From assembly GCF_029633865.1 (NCBI RefSeq), contig NC_079219.1:13626137-13690136 (forward strand): DNA of 64,000 nt, written 5' to 3'. This document shows positions 1-11,600 of this stretch, in pieces (position 1 is the first letter of the stretch; the number at the start of each line of letters is the position of its first letter). The notes beneath the pieces were generated by a model. The model saw only the letters and a program-made list of their open reading frames with translations. It was not told the origin of the DNA and did no database searches. The position numbers and the translations under genes were made by a program. Source of the stretch: Lampris incognitus (taxonomy: Eukaryota > Chordata > Actinopteri > Lampriformes > Lampridae).

Positions 1-1
1 A

Positions 2-2176
2 GAATCAGAGTCTTCCACTAACACCAGTCCTTCTGTTGGAGAGTTAAGACAACTGCTTAAAAAAGCTAGTACAAAGACAAAGGCTCCTGCTGTTGGCAGA
101 ATTCTTGATTCTAGTAAGAAGAGCATTGTGTCTCTGACCAAGACCCTCTCCCCTGTCGTGCTTCTTGAAACCAGACAAAAGCTCATTGATCCTGGCAGTA
201 ATGGCACACAGGGGCGATATCAATGTGGCCGCTGCCGTAAGGTCTTTCAAGACCTGAAATATTTGACAGAGCATAATTTTCTACACAGGAAAGAAAGAAT
301 TAAATGCTGTCGTCATTGCAAACAACTGATTATAGGAAAACTGCCCTTTACAGACAAGCACATCTGTCCACAATTTGCCAGCAGGTTTGTACAGAAGTCT
401 AGCGCTTTCAGAGGAAAGCTGCCCTTTGTCCATAAGATAGGATCATTCCATAATAAGCAAATCTATCTGAATAATAATGCTAAAAAGGTTTTTTTTTGTC
501 CATTGTGCAAGCACAGCTATTCACGGAGGTATAACCTCAAAGTGCACAAGTGTCAGGGCCCAGGTTCATCCCTCCCTCAGCATGCCACTTCCTCCATTCA
601 GAACTCAATATTGTTGACATCAAACAGTCAGGACAATACTGATACAGAGATTACTGATGGGCTTCAAATTTCCAAGAGCATTGCTGTTGGCACTGAAACA
701 ACAGATAGTATCAAGGTAGAGATCATTACAGCAAATTCAAAACAATCTGAAATTTCAGATTCAGCCTGGTCGGGTTCAGCCAAAAGCTTCTCACCCTTCT
801 ATCTCAAAGCTCCCCTTCTGCAGCAAATTGAGGATGGCTCTACAAGCGGCAACTCACAGCAGCATGAAGAGGATGGTAACACTGATGATGCAGTTTCTCA
901 TGAAGACAGGGATAGAGGGCAGTGGACAATGCCCTTGGATGATGAAATGGAAGTGCTTAGTATTGGAGAGGATGCAGACAGTGAACCAGAGGTTAAGCAG
1001 TCAGTGTCAGAAGAGTCTGAAAAGCCTGCTCAAATCACACGTTTGCCCTATTTTATCAAAGATGGTGTGAAACGTTACCCTTGCAATAGATGTCAGAAGA
1101 CCTATAGTAGGCTTTCCACCTTAAGGCGCCATCTTAGGTTGTGTGGATTTAGGTCACATGGATTTGGGGCAACATCGCAGAGTGATGGTGATGTTAGTAT
1201 TTTAGGAGCCACACAACCATTTACTGATAAGGTGAAACCTTTATTTGATTGTTTTGTCTGCGGGAAGAGTTTTACTCGCAAAGATAATATGTTGGCTCAT
1301 ATCAAGAAATGTATGCTAAAACGAACCACGTCTGGAATGGACAGTGTGACATTACAACCAAATTTCTCAGGCAGTGGATCAGAAGGTCAAATCCAGCAGG
1401 ATGATGTGGGTAATTGGGGTATCATGTCACTGCCCTCCGTGCTTCCCAGGAGGGTGACATGTGAGTGTGGGGCTGGGTTTACATCTCCAAGGCTACTCCT
1501 TGAGCATCTGCAGAAGCATGCGCAGGAGTCCTATACGTGTCCCACCTGTGGTGAGACAGTCAACTCATGGGCAGACTACGAAGTTCATCTGCAGATTCAT
1601 ATGCATCCTCATCACCTGCTATACAAGGGACTGCAGCCACAACGCTCTCAACCTCTGCTGCTCCGTTTTCAACAGCAGACATCTCAGCAGCAACCAGTTC
1701 ACCCACAGCATCAGCCTCCGTTAAAGCAACCACGCCCATTCCATCTTCCAGGTCCAAGTATTAAAAAGCAGCGGATTGCATGTATGCGATGTAACAATAC
1801 CTTCTCCAGCCGCTGTTCTCTACGAAGGCACATATCCTTGAATCGATGCAAAGGTGGACAGGTTGGAAATCCACCCAAACCGTATCGTTGCTCACGTTGC
1901 AACACTGATCTCCCAAATGCAGTCAGTCTGATATTTCACCAGAGGAGTGGAATTTGTAAGCCAGCCATTAAGCCGGAGCGCTGTCCTGTGTGTCCTCGCT
2001 GGTTTGCCAATCTGGAGGGTTTACAGAAACACCTGCTCACACACAACCAATCTCAATCACATCACTGTGATGTCTGTCAAGGTAATTATCCAACCCTCAA
2101 ATCTCTTAAAAACCACCGCAGGAGAGTTCATCGTATCATGGCTGGAGACTCTGTGCCAAAACCTGAACAGGTATAA
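2..2176 (+). CDS. C2H2/C2HC zinc-finger protein, C-terminal part (cut by window edge)
   Basis: The reading frame is already open at base 2 and runs to a TAA at 2174-2176, so the start lies left of the window; a GTG at 128 is in frame but has no reason to be a start. At least eleven zinc-finger-like units are visible: near 220-295, 305-365, 500-550, 1078-1145, 1250-1310, 1458-1520, 1536-1600, 1770-1840, 1885-1960, 1978-2045 and 2060-2120. Many end in Cys rather than the second His (C2HC), and the unit at 1458 has a Cys-x-Cys start. Canonical TGEKP linkers are absent, and fingers lie in small groups separated by acidic, Ser/Thr-rich stretches (about 600-1050). This suggests a nuclear DNA-binding regulator (inferred from the family). 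No paralog name is recognised. Confidence 0.9.
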   Translation, partial: ESESSTNTSPSVGELRQLLKKASTKTKAPAVGRILDSSKKSIVSLTKTLSPVVLLETRQKLIDPGSNGTQGRYQCGRCRKVFQDLKYLTEHNFLHRKERIKCCRHCKQLIIGKLPFTDKHICPQFASRFVQKSSAFRGKLPFVHKIGSFHNKQIYLNNNAKKVFFCPLCKHSYSRRYNLKVHKCQGPGSSLPQHATSSIQNSILLTSNSQDNTDTEITDGLQISKSIAVGTETTDSIKVEIITANSKQSEISDSAWSGSAKSFSPFYLKAPLLQQIEDGSTSGNSQQHEEDGNTDDAVSHEDRDRGQWTMPLDDEMEVLSIGEDADSEPEVKQSVSEESEKPAQITRLPYFIKDGVKRYPCNRCQKTYSRLSTLRRHLRLCGFRSHGFGATSQSDGDVSILGATQPFTDKVKPLFDCFVCGKSFTRKDNMLAHIKKCMLKRTTSGMDSVTLQPNFSGSGSEGQIQQDDVGNWGIMSLPSVLPRRVTCECGAGFTSPRLLLEHLQKHAQESYTCPTCGETVNSWADYEVHLQIHMHPHHLLYKGLQPQRSQPLLLRFQQQTSQQQPVHPQHQPPLKQPRPFHLPGPSIKKQRIACMRCNNTFSSRCSLRRHISLNRCKGGQVGNPPKPYRCSRCNTDLPNAVSLIFHQRSGICKPAIKPERCPVCPRWFANLEGLQKHLLTHNQSQSHHCDVCQGNYPTLKSLKNHRRRVHRIMAGDSVPKPEQV

Positions 2177-3030
2177 TTGGACTCTTAATGGCAATTCAGT
2201 TCATGCAAGAGCTTTATGTAAATGTAAAATGAGCACATTTTTTTCAAACACCAGTTATTCCTTCCTATTTGCCACTTGTACTTTACAATTACAATTTCAT
2301 TTTGCAGTCGCTTTTATCCAAAGCGACTGCGTCTTGACAGTTAATACAACACATGCAAGGGTTTGGTCAGGAGGCAACAACGCAAAACTTTGTTTGAAAA
2401 GTCATTTCGATGATGTACAGTTAGTCCATTTCTTGTGCTAAAGTGACTTTGAACATATATCAATGCTACTGTAAACATTTTTTAGAGATTACGTAAATTC
2501 ATATCTTTGCTATTTAGTCTCATTAGCATGTAAATATTCCTGAGTACTTGTCATATTAGAGAAATGAATTTCATCACAAAGTTAGAGATGTAGAGTGTTT
2601 GCTTGTTCCTGTTGTAAATAAACAAATACACAAGTGCATTCTGTGTCATTTCACTTTTTGTGATACTCAATTTAAAAGTTTCCATTATGGCCATTTTTGC
2701 TTAGAGTGCATGACAGAGTTGATATGAGACTAAAAAATGTTATTTCCATCACCCTGTCAAGAGCATGTCAAAAATTGCTATAACAATTTTGCAGCGAATA
2801 GCGTACTGGTGTCAAATGTCCTGGTGATAAAATAAGAGGATAAAACAGAAAATCACAAATACATACATTTAACTTGATATATTTATTTACAGTTTATTTA
2901 CTTACAGGTTTGATAGATGGCATGATTAAAGAATGCACATGTAGTGATGGCAGCAGCAATAGTGATATATTCCATTCACAGTGAACTGCTCAAGTATTTA
3001 GGCAGATACAAAGGTGTGTTATAAATAAAG
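2177..3030 (+). other. 3' UTR and downstream of first zinc-finger gene
   Basis: No coding signal. AATAAA motifs at 2617-2622 and about 3023-3028 are likely polyadenylation signals for the gene ending at 2176. From there to about 3900 the DNA is AT-rich and I see no gene, element or clear repeat. Confidence 0.5.
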
Positions 3031-3899
3031 TGTATTATTTTTATTTTGATGGTTTGTCTTTGAACTGTTCATATTCAGTTGGATAATGAATGTGGCTGAA
3101 ATGCCAACCGACAGGCTTGAGTTACTAGTTGAGAGTACTTTGTACTTGGCCTCACCATTTCAAGAAGCCAGGACCAAGTCAAGAGGATTTACCTTGATTT
3201 TTATACAAATTCTGTATGAATATTTCTTGATATTGGATGTGTAAGTTATCATTTTGGCCTTCGTGCATTTAATAAGTCAACTGAAATACACCTATGTCAA
3301 AGTTATTGGTGTAGTGGAGTTCATGGCAGCTTATGACTTAGAGCATTTTTAGAATTATATTTATTAATTTATGGAGTTGTGACATTGCTGCTGTAGTACT
3401 TCACGATAGAAATGAACCAAGTGTGTCCTATTATCCTGCTTTATTGTAAGAAACAGCAATAGCGAAAAAGCTTTGTTTGCTGGCATTATTGAGCCATACT
3501 CAATTCCAAATATTACCATTTTAAAACAACTATAACTTCAATAAAAAAAAAGATTCTTAAAAGTATCCTCCAATTAACACTTGATCATTTAAGAACGTTG
3601 TGTTCATTGTAATCTCGCATCCAATACTAAATGTTTTGCCGTCCAGATATTTTGGTGAAAATATTCAGAAGAGAATCAAAAAAGACATACAAAATATATA
3701 TGAATATTCCATATTCATGGTGTTTGCTCTAAAGTGTATTTGCATGTCGTGTGACTGCAAGTAATTTTTGTTTTTAAATGGATATTTTTAGATATGAGGT
3801 TGATGGTACAGTGAGGATTTTCCAACATTTATAGTGCAATGTTTAATGTATGCAAATTATAACAATACGGGGCTACACTGTTCCCAGGGTTAAGTGTAA

Positions 3900-4240
3900 C
3901 GAGCCATCTAAATTCTAACGCAAACTATGACGTGTGGACGAGGAAAATCCCTTTCACTTTGCTGTGCATTTAATCGCCACATCAAGTCAAAAGGCGAGTC
4001 GTTAGCTCCAATCCAATAGATGTCAGCACCAACCGGAAGTTGTCTGCTGGAGGCTTGACTCAAGCGCACAATTCATAGAAGAAGACCACTTTGTTTAATG
4101 TTAGCATTTGAGCTACCTACTCGTGTCTTACGCCGGTATATTAGAATTGTTTTTTCTTATAACCAAGAGTCGTTTTGTTTTCATGACACAGCGATAACGC
4201 GCATCATCAAGACTTCGGTGCTGTAATTTAAAATTTACAG
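3900..4240 (+). promoter_or_regulatory. Promoter region and noncoding first exon of second zinc-finger gene
   Basis: A less AT-rich stretch with scattered CpG (about 3930-4240) ends in a strong donor, ACAG|GTAAGC, at 4240/4241. The matching acceptor is CCATAG at 4674-4679, with a pyrimidine-rich run before it, giving a 439-bp intron directly upstream of the coding exon. The transcription start itself is not resolvable. Confidence 0.55.
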
Positions 4241-4749
4241 GTAAGCTAATTTATCCGGCAATCGGCTTTGCTAACGTCGTGGTTGTGCACAATATTGGCG
4301 CGCGTTGAGCAGACATCGAAGTTGCCCATGTCATTTTATTTGTAAACTTTAATATTTTTTGCCATTGTGTTACCTCACATAGATAGTTAGTACTCTTTTA
4401 CTTTCTGCTAAGAGAGGAATACTTGTATTTATGTATATATATAAATGTAGTTGTGTATAACTACATATGTAAATCTATTGCTAACATAGTTACCTAGCTT
4501 TCACAAGCTCTCAGAAATTTCATCTAGAGCTTTATCTTCGCCCGAGTAGTGAAGCCGTGCAGAACAATTGCTAGTTACAGTCGCCAGATAGTTGACAAAC
4601 AATGTTATCAACGTATTAACTACTTGGTGTTTGTTTGTTTTTGTTTTTTACTAAAATTGCCAAATCTTTGTGTCCATAGAAGATTTACTCTTAAGCTACA
4701 ATTGAGGACATCGCTACATCCATTGATTCGTCAAAAAACTACCGTAATC

Positions 4750-6129
4750 ATGCAAAGAGATAGACCGGCGTTGCAAAGATTCTTAGCCGAGATGGCAACC
4801 AGACGAAAAAGTCTGATTAAAGACCCGCCCCGCTTTTGCTTTAGTTGTGAGCGGATGTTTCCAAACAGATCATACTTTGAAGAACACACCTGTCCTGCTG
4901 CAAATTTCATCTGCTCGTGTGGGACTGAATTTTCTTCATATGTGGACATGTTGGAACACAATTACACACATGAACCAGGCCACAAAAGGCTTGACCACAA
5001 GACTATACTGAAGTTTCGAACTGAGAAGCACATAGAGGAGGAGGAGAAGCTAAGAAGGCTAAAGTCAGCTGAGCCTGGCCGTTGGACTGTGCCTAAATTG
5101 TGCTCTTTGCCACAACGTCCTTTGGCCATGGGGTCTAAGCCAGCAGTACCCATGAAGTTGTTGCCTCAGCTACAAACCCGTGTGCAATCTGCTCCAACTT
5201 CACAAGTGCCTAAGGTGCCTCCTCTGATGCAAAGATCTCTGTTTCCAAATCCTGTGTCACAAGCAACAACCATTAATAACCTGTTTGCGAGTTCATGTCC
5301 ACCAACAGTAGATCTGTGGACAGTGTATCGGCCAGTGGTGGTAATGGAAACCCAGCGCCAGTATGACAAGAAAAAGCCCTACTACTGTTGTAAATGTGAT
5401 CAGGCTTTTACATCAAAGAGCAATCTCATCTTGCACCACAATACACACAATAAGGATGGAGTTTTTGGCTGCATAGGATGTGGAATGCTCCTCTGTGGTA
5501 AAAAGTCAGTGCCTCGTTACCATCAGTGCAACGCCCCCACTGCTTCCCTCAAGACTGGACTCATCACCGCCCAGCCAATATCTACCAGAAAGCTTGTAAA
5601 AGTTGATACAAGAAAAATTCCATATGTGTCTAACAAACAAAATCAACAGCCCGCCCCTCTGTCTAAGGCGTTGCTGTTGAACATACCCACAGGCTCGAAG
5701 TCAAAAGAGTGGAAGAGGCCTACACAGGCAATCTCTGTGCCAAATGGACACAGGTGTAGAGTCTGTCATTTACCTTTTAGCGATGTGAGGTTGCTCCAGA
5801 CACACAAGTGTTTAAGAGCACATGAATTTGGGAAACAACAGGCACTATTTGCCAAACAGTCAAAGAGATTCAGGAAAGTGACAACAGGGCCATATCCCAC
5901 CCCTCAAATGAATGGCAATAAAGAACTCAGGCTCCCAGCTTTTGATAACAGAAAGACATACAAACATAAGGTAGTTGAGTTGGAAAGTAGGCGAGAGGCA
6001 CATTCCGTAAATGTAAACAGAGAGATAAATTTGGATGATGACTGTTACATATATGAATGTTCACCAGCCCAACCTACCCAGATAATCTACAAAGTATCCA
6101 CATCCCTTCCTGTTATTGAGATATCATAA
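4750..6129 (+). CDS. Small C2H2 zinc-finger protein, 459 aa
   Basis: Single coding exon. I chose ATG 4750 because the frame upstream of 4680 is intron; the longer open frame back to 4549 begins with GTG and crosses the acceptor at 4679. Finger-like units: Cys30/Cys33 with His46/Cys48, then Cys55/Cys57 with His70/His74, a canonical C2H2 near residues 213-235 followed at once by a Cys/His-rich unit, and a C2HC finger near 334-354. The segments between are basic and Pro/Gln-rich and no other domain is seen. With so few, atypical fingers it may bind DNA weakly or act through partners (inference). It lies 2.6 kb after one zinc-finger gene and about 2.4 kb before the next on the same strand, so it fits a local family cluster. 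Confidence 0.82.
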   Translation: MQRDRPALQRFLAEMATRRKSLIKDPPRFCFSCERMFPNRSYFEEHTCPAANFICSCGTEFSSYVDMLEHNYTHEPGHKRLDHKTILKFRTEKHIEEEEKLRRLKSAEPGRWTVPKLCSLPQRPLAMGSKPAVPMKLLPQLQTRVQSAPTSQVPKVPPLMQRSLFPNPVSQATTINNLFASSCPPTVDLWTVYRPVVVMETQRQYDKKKPYYCCKCDQAFTSKSNLILHHNTHNKDGVFGCIGCGMLLCGKKSVPRYHQCNAPTASLKTGLITAQPISTRKLVKVDTRKIPYVSNKQNQQPAPLSKALLLNIPTGSKSKEWKRPTQAISVPNGHRCRVCHLPFSDVRLLQTHKCLRAHEFGKQQALFAKQSKRFRKVTTGPYPTPQMNGNKELRLPAFDNRKTYKHKVVELESRREAHSVNVNREINLDDDCYIYECSPAQPTQIIYKVSTSLPVIEIS

Positions 6130-6738
6130 ACCCAAAAGAGCATTCCTAGTATGTACAAGACATTTTATTGACTTATGGGAAATGAACAAGGTGCATGAAA
6201 ATTGTAGTCTGAGTCTTATTGCGCTTTCAGTACTTCCTTCCTCCCCTCCCTCACTGCCACCGCTCTGCTATTAACAGTAAATACAAGGAGACAAATACAG
6301 TGGAGGAAAGGAAGGAGCAAGAAATTGTAGAAAATGGAGGACAGTTCATGTGCTATGTTATCACCAAAATAGAAGTTGGCTGTTGAATTGTCCAAACCGT
6401 AACTCACCATAAGATGTTGCATAACTTAAACCTCTATTTTAATCTGTTGCTTATATAGGCTTCTGTTTTGTTTTTCATGAGTTTATCACTACATCTCAAG
6501 AGGAGGAAGTGTATACGTTTCTGGCAAGTAAATTTTGTCACACGTGTGAAACGTGTTTGTTTTTTTTTTTATTGAAATATACTGCTTGTCGACCAAACAA
6601 AAGATTTTTTTTTGAATAGTGTAAGATCAGTTTATTGGTGTGGTTACAGTTGCATTGGCCAAAAACTAGGGGGGGGGGCTCCCTGGGGAGAATACATATG
6701 TCTAAACTCCCTTGAAGCAGAACTGAATTAGATGTTTT
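6130..6738. other. Downstream of second zinc-finger gene, no gene
   Basis: 3' UTR and intergenic DNA. No AATAAA close to the stop was found. There are short poly-T and poly-G runs near 6560-6615 and 6669-6677. Open frames here are short and have no family resemblance. Confidence 0.4.
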
Positions 6739-6998
6739 AAGTCAAGTCAATTTTATTTGTATAGCCCAATATCACAAATTTGCCTCAAGGGGCTTTACAG
6801 CAGCACAACATCCATTGCACGTTGTCCGTCTTGGGAGAGAGATCCCTCCTCTGTTGCTCTCCCTGCGGTTTCTTCCTATTTTTTTGTCCCTGTTAAAGGT
6901 TTTTTTAGGGAGTTGTTCCTTATGGATGTTGTGTTGCAGTAAAGCCCATTGAGGCACATTTGGGATATTGGGCTGAACAAATAAAATTGACTTGACTT
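6739..6998. mobile_element. MITE-like interspersed repeat with 22-bp terminal inverted repeats
   Basis: About 260 bp whose first 22 bases (6739-6760) and last 22 bases (6977-6998) are exact reverse complements, both built on AAGTCAAGTCAATTTTATTT. The inner part beginning TATAGCCCAATATCACAAAT resembles a repeat widespread in fish genomes (recalled, not searched). No transposase is present, so it is a non-autonomous DNA element. The target-site duplication is unclear. Confidence 0.75.
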
Positions 6999-8110
6999 AT
7001 TAAGCAGCATTTCTCATCTTCAGTATCAAAGCCCTAGGTTACATGGATGCAAAAACAATTGCTCAGTCACAGTGGAAAGGAGGGGGTAGTGGCAGAAAAG
7101 TAGATAGAGCTGTGGGACCATGCAAATTTAACAGCATGTGGCCCTTGAGGGTTGGTTATCAGACAATGCAATGTGAACACAGTGCATTTCACCAATATTT
7201 GAGATGTTTTGGGAGTTTTCACTGCAGGATGGGTAATGATGAAAAAAAAAGTCATTTTTTTGTTGAGGGATTGTTTTATATTATTGATGCAGCAAAGATG
7301 CTAGTATAGGTTTTTTTGTTCCAGCATGTATTTGTTTCTGTGTTTGATGTGTTTTCTATGCGCTTTTTTTTTCTTTAATTAGCCATGCTTATAAAGGCAC
7401 TATGTATGTTAACATGTATGTACTATGTATCTATGGAGAAAAAGTGGGGAGGTTGACCAACTAAGACCTTTCACATCATACTCTTAACTTGAAATAATCA
7501 TCTGAAAATGTTTGTATTAACACTGTTGAGTACTAAACCACAGGTACTCTGAAGAGTGACAGTGCAAGCCCTGTTTATGTTGATGTTCTGCACAATAAAA
7601 AAAACAACAACAAAAAAACGTGTTGTACCAGAATGTTTTTCTCAGTGTGAATCTCATTGTAGATGGATTGTTTGCTCTTACTGGGCTCCATACATTTTCA
7701 GAAGAAAATGCAGTTCAAATAAAACCACTACTTACATGAAAGCTCAACCTGTTCCTTATATAGCAAGTAAATTGCACTCACGATTGCAGAATTGTGAGAA
7801 TGCTTTCAGTGTACATGCCTGTGAGTTTGAGATTTATCCATTTTCCGGATACCAGTGTGTTTTGAGACACTCATGTAAACCCTTGTTAGGGATGGGCGTT
7901 TCCAGCTGACACAAAATATCCTCCACGATACACCCATAGCAACTCCAGTCTGTTCAACCTTTGCTCAAATCTGTGAAAGATAACCATTTGATTTGATTGA
8001 TTTGCAGAATAATTTCAAATACTGTTGTGGGGGAAAAAAACATTAACGTAAACAAGTTCTGTGTTACGTTTTTAGATTCTTAACTGTTGTAAATTACTGC
8101 TTCTTTTCTT
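6999..8110. other. Intergenic, no gene seen
   Basis: AT-rich DNA with poly-T and poly-A runs. Short open frames on both strands show no domain. Confidence 0.4.
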
Positions 8111-8136
8111 CTTTAGCTTTATCTCGCTGTGTCATT

Positions 8137-8304
8137 ATGCTGCCGATGGTTGGTGTTGCGTTAGTGGAGACGGTCCTGTGGGACGCCCTCCCATATCCGA
8201 GAGGATGGTGTCTAGCAACAACACGGCTGAAGGCTGAAGGGTGGGACTTAATAGTAAAGCAATTAGACCAATTAATCACCACCTGTAAAAGAAATGAGGA
8301 CACG
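8137..8304 (+). CDS. Possible alternative first coding exon of third zinc-finger gene
   Basis: An ATG at 8137 opens 56 codons that end exactly at a good donor, ACACG|GTAAGA (8304/8305), in phase 0. That phase fits the downstream exon starting at 11869. A pyrimidine-rich tract ending TTTAG lies at about 8108-8116. The peptide has a short hydrophobic start and an amphipathic end (WDLIVKQLDQLITTCK). No domain is recognised. It may instead be promoter sequence. It competes with the exon at 8495-8656. Confidence 0.3.
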
Positions 8305-8439
8305 GTAAGAGGAATTAAAAAAAAAATTTCTTCCGTTTTTCTCGAATGTGTTTCAAGAACCGTGACTTTTCATTTTTTACTCGTTACGAACGACGTGATT
8401 AGTCTCCTAGTTTACGCGTCAGTTTAGTTTTACATCGAC

Positions 8440-8600
8440 TTTTGTTGATTATTAATCTGCTGCTAACGAATCACGGCGCCGCTCCCGCGGTACAATGGGG
8501 CGCGCGCGCGCGCGCGCGCGGCCGCGTTGTGCCTCGGCGATGCTCCGGAACGCCAGCAGAGGGCGCAATTCCCAAGCAAATTTAAATAGTCGCAATTCCG
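8440..8600 (+). promoter_or_regulatory. CpG-rich promoter of third zinc-finger gene
   Basis: Around 8470-8560 CpG density rises sharply above the AT-rich surroundings, including a GC dinucleotide run from about 8498 to 8521. This is the expected look of a TATA-less promoter and 5' exon of a housekeeping-type zinc-finger gene. Confidence 0.5.
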
Positions 8601-11600
8601 CGTCCACTAATGATGAGGTAAACCGGGAAGATGACGAGACGGGGACGTTTCGCTACGTAAGTTGTGTGTGTGGCTTTTTTCTTTTTTCTTTTTTTTTCCT
8701 CCCCTCTCTCTCCCTGTCTCGCGCTCTCTCTCGCTCTCGGTCAGCTCAATGTATGGACAGCGATTTGAGGGAACTACGGTCGACTTCTCAGAAAGGGGTA
8801 AAAGTTCATCACAGTAGAGGAGATCGTTTTGGGGATTTTGCGCGTTTGCGAGAGGCGCAGGACGACCGCGCAGCGACAGAACATGTGTTGGGTCGGGGCT
8901 AGCCAGTGCTAGCTGCTCGGCCAGCGCTCACAGTCTATGGCTACACAAAGCTCCCTGTCCCAGGCAGCCCAGCGAAACCTGTTTTCTCCGCCCGCCACAT
9001 CTCATCCGGTGAGTGCAGAAAGGGGGATTTGCCTGATAAAACGACAACGCTCCCAAGTCGTATGAACTGGCATCTTGTCTGCGACCCGCACGTCAGATCT
9101 TACGGAGCCGGGCCTAAAAAGACCTGCGCGTCTGTTGTGTTAGTGGAGGTTTTGGTTTTGGTTTTTTTTTGTTTTTTTGTTTGTTTTTGTTTTTTGCAGC
9201 ATGCGTTTGTTAAAATGTCTACAGCGACCCCCATTGTGAACGCCTGTGTGAAAAGAGCAATTTGTTAATAAGTGACGACTGTCTCTGGGTGCTCTTGTGG
9301 GGGTGGGGTGGGGTGGGGCGGGGGGGGGTCGGCATCCATTCACAATTACACCATTGTCTACACAAGTGTAATTAAGTGCATGAAACAGGAAGGAACCAGA
9401 TGAGGTTTGCCCGTAGTTGGATGAGAGGTCGGGCATCTCCCGATATGAACAATCCAGCCAAGCTGAAGTCTGTTCTTTGCCCCATCATAGCACAGTCTAC
9501 ATCAGATTTAGAAAACTAGAAACTGCTATATTACCAGTCGCATAATAGTCTTTCAGAGCTTTTTGGAAGTCAGTAGGAAAATTCACACAGATCAACCTTT
9601 TTCTTGGAGTGGTAGAAAGAAATTACTTGGGCTTTTATTCACTGCCTGTTTTTCTGGATGGGTTTTGATAAGGAGAACATTTTCAGGGAGATGCGAGGCC
9701 AGCCGTGGCTTTCTGATTGATTTATAAACCAATCCTTATGTTCAGTATCAGGAAATGACAACTTTTTTTGTAGTTGGTAAAAATTGTGCCATGAAAAGCC
9801 ACACATCCTCATTTTGCACACACTTTTTATGTCCCAGATACTGTAGTGGTCTGTTCCACTGTTCGTCAATCAGGTCCGGGGTACCACCAGTAACACTGCT
9901 TTTTTTGTTTTTTTTCCCTGCCAGGTATTTAGTTACATTTATCTATTGTTCCAATTATTCCAGCCTCCAACCAGGGAGGTTATAGATATGAACATCAGGT
10001 GAATATAATGACCCGCCTGCTGAATAGAAACTCAGTAGTACCAGTGGTAACCAAGGACCAGATTGGGAACCACCTATCCTAACGTTTTCCTGTAATGACT
10101 GTACTTTTTCCACACGCAATGCATGTGTAAATAAGACAGATGTTGCACATTCAGCCTGTGTCCCCCAACCATAAGTGGAACTATGGTAGAGTATATGTTG
10201 GTCACATGTAATAGTGGTAATATGTGTTTGCTGCGTAGACACAGCCAGGGCCTTGTAAGGTATATCAGTCACTTGATGATCTGGGGCCACAGTTGCTAAT
10301 GAAAGTAGCTGTTTGTAGAGATGTTATGTTTCATAGTTTTGCTTGCCAGCTCACATAACAAGTGAGCAACCATCAAATGACGCATGTAAGTGTGTAGCCT
10401 GACATGTAAACTCACCATTGAGTTTCACTAAGTAGTAAGGCCTGTGTCCTATGTACTGGCTGCAGCAAATTGTCAGTGTGCTACCTGTCACCAAGACTTT
10501 AAGGGTCAGGCAGTGCCGCAATATGACGGGCGGTGATAGAGCTGTACTTTCTCTGTGTAGCAGTCAGACTTAGTTGTGTCTAGGCCCCGAACAGTTAAGA
10601 TACCTGGTTGCCCAGTGCCCGTAGCTTCCCTGTGCTACTCACAATATCTCTGTTTTCTCTGCTTTTTCCTCCTGTGTTCTGCTTTCCTATGTGCGCTGCT
10701 CCTCTTGTATCTTTCCTCCCCCTCGTCTAGACCATTACTAACCATGGCCTCTACTGTTTTCACATTAGTTACAGGATGAACTCATCATCATCCGTCTGTT
10801 ACATGTATTTAAGATAAGGCTGGGGTGGGCATGTTGGTTGCAAAATATGTTGGGTAGTTATCATTGGCTAGGTTTGTATTCAGGCCGTAGACAAAAGCTA
10901 AATGCAGAGTCATGACAATGGCAAAGGACAGGATATTGAAATGATTAGGATATCAACAAGAAATGAATGAGCAAAGGATATTAATACATGCTGCAAATAG
11001 TAGCTACAACAAATAGCACCAGGAGAAAATACATGTATGGAAATATATGAATTTACTAGCAAACATTGTACGGCTTGCAAATTTTACGGTCTCCTCTACG
11101 TTATTAGATTTAGTGCAGACTTTAATGGTAATCTCTACCTGCTTAAGTCAGCTATACAGCAGGCTGCACATCCTCAGATTTACATTACTGAAACCTGTCC
11201 ATTTTATCACATACATCCAGGTTGCAGATGTAGGCAACACAAGTAAATAATATGCGGTAATTGATGTGCGTATTATTTGTGGAGATGTCATATTCAAATG
11301 CAACCAATATAAACAGTTAACCAGTCATTACAATCAGATGCTATTTAACAATTACATGTGTAAAAAAAAAAATCCTCGACATTATCACCATTATTGGTGT
11401 AGGTGTAGATACAGAAATGTGCAGAAGTCAATAATCTATTGATTACTTCTTTGATTAATTGATTGAAAAAATGCCCATCCCAGGATCCCCAGAGCCCAAA
11501 GTGATATCTTGAAACTGTTTACTTGGTCTGACCAGCAGCCCAAACTCCCTAAAATAATAATTTTATAGTGATATAAATCAGTGAAAGGCAAGCAAATCTT

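Noticed and set aside
4549-4749. Longer N-terminus for the second zinc-finger protein
   Set aside because: It begins with GTG and crosses a strong 3' splice site at 4679; the sequence before is intron-like.
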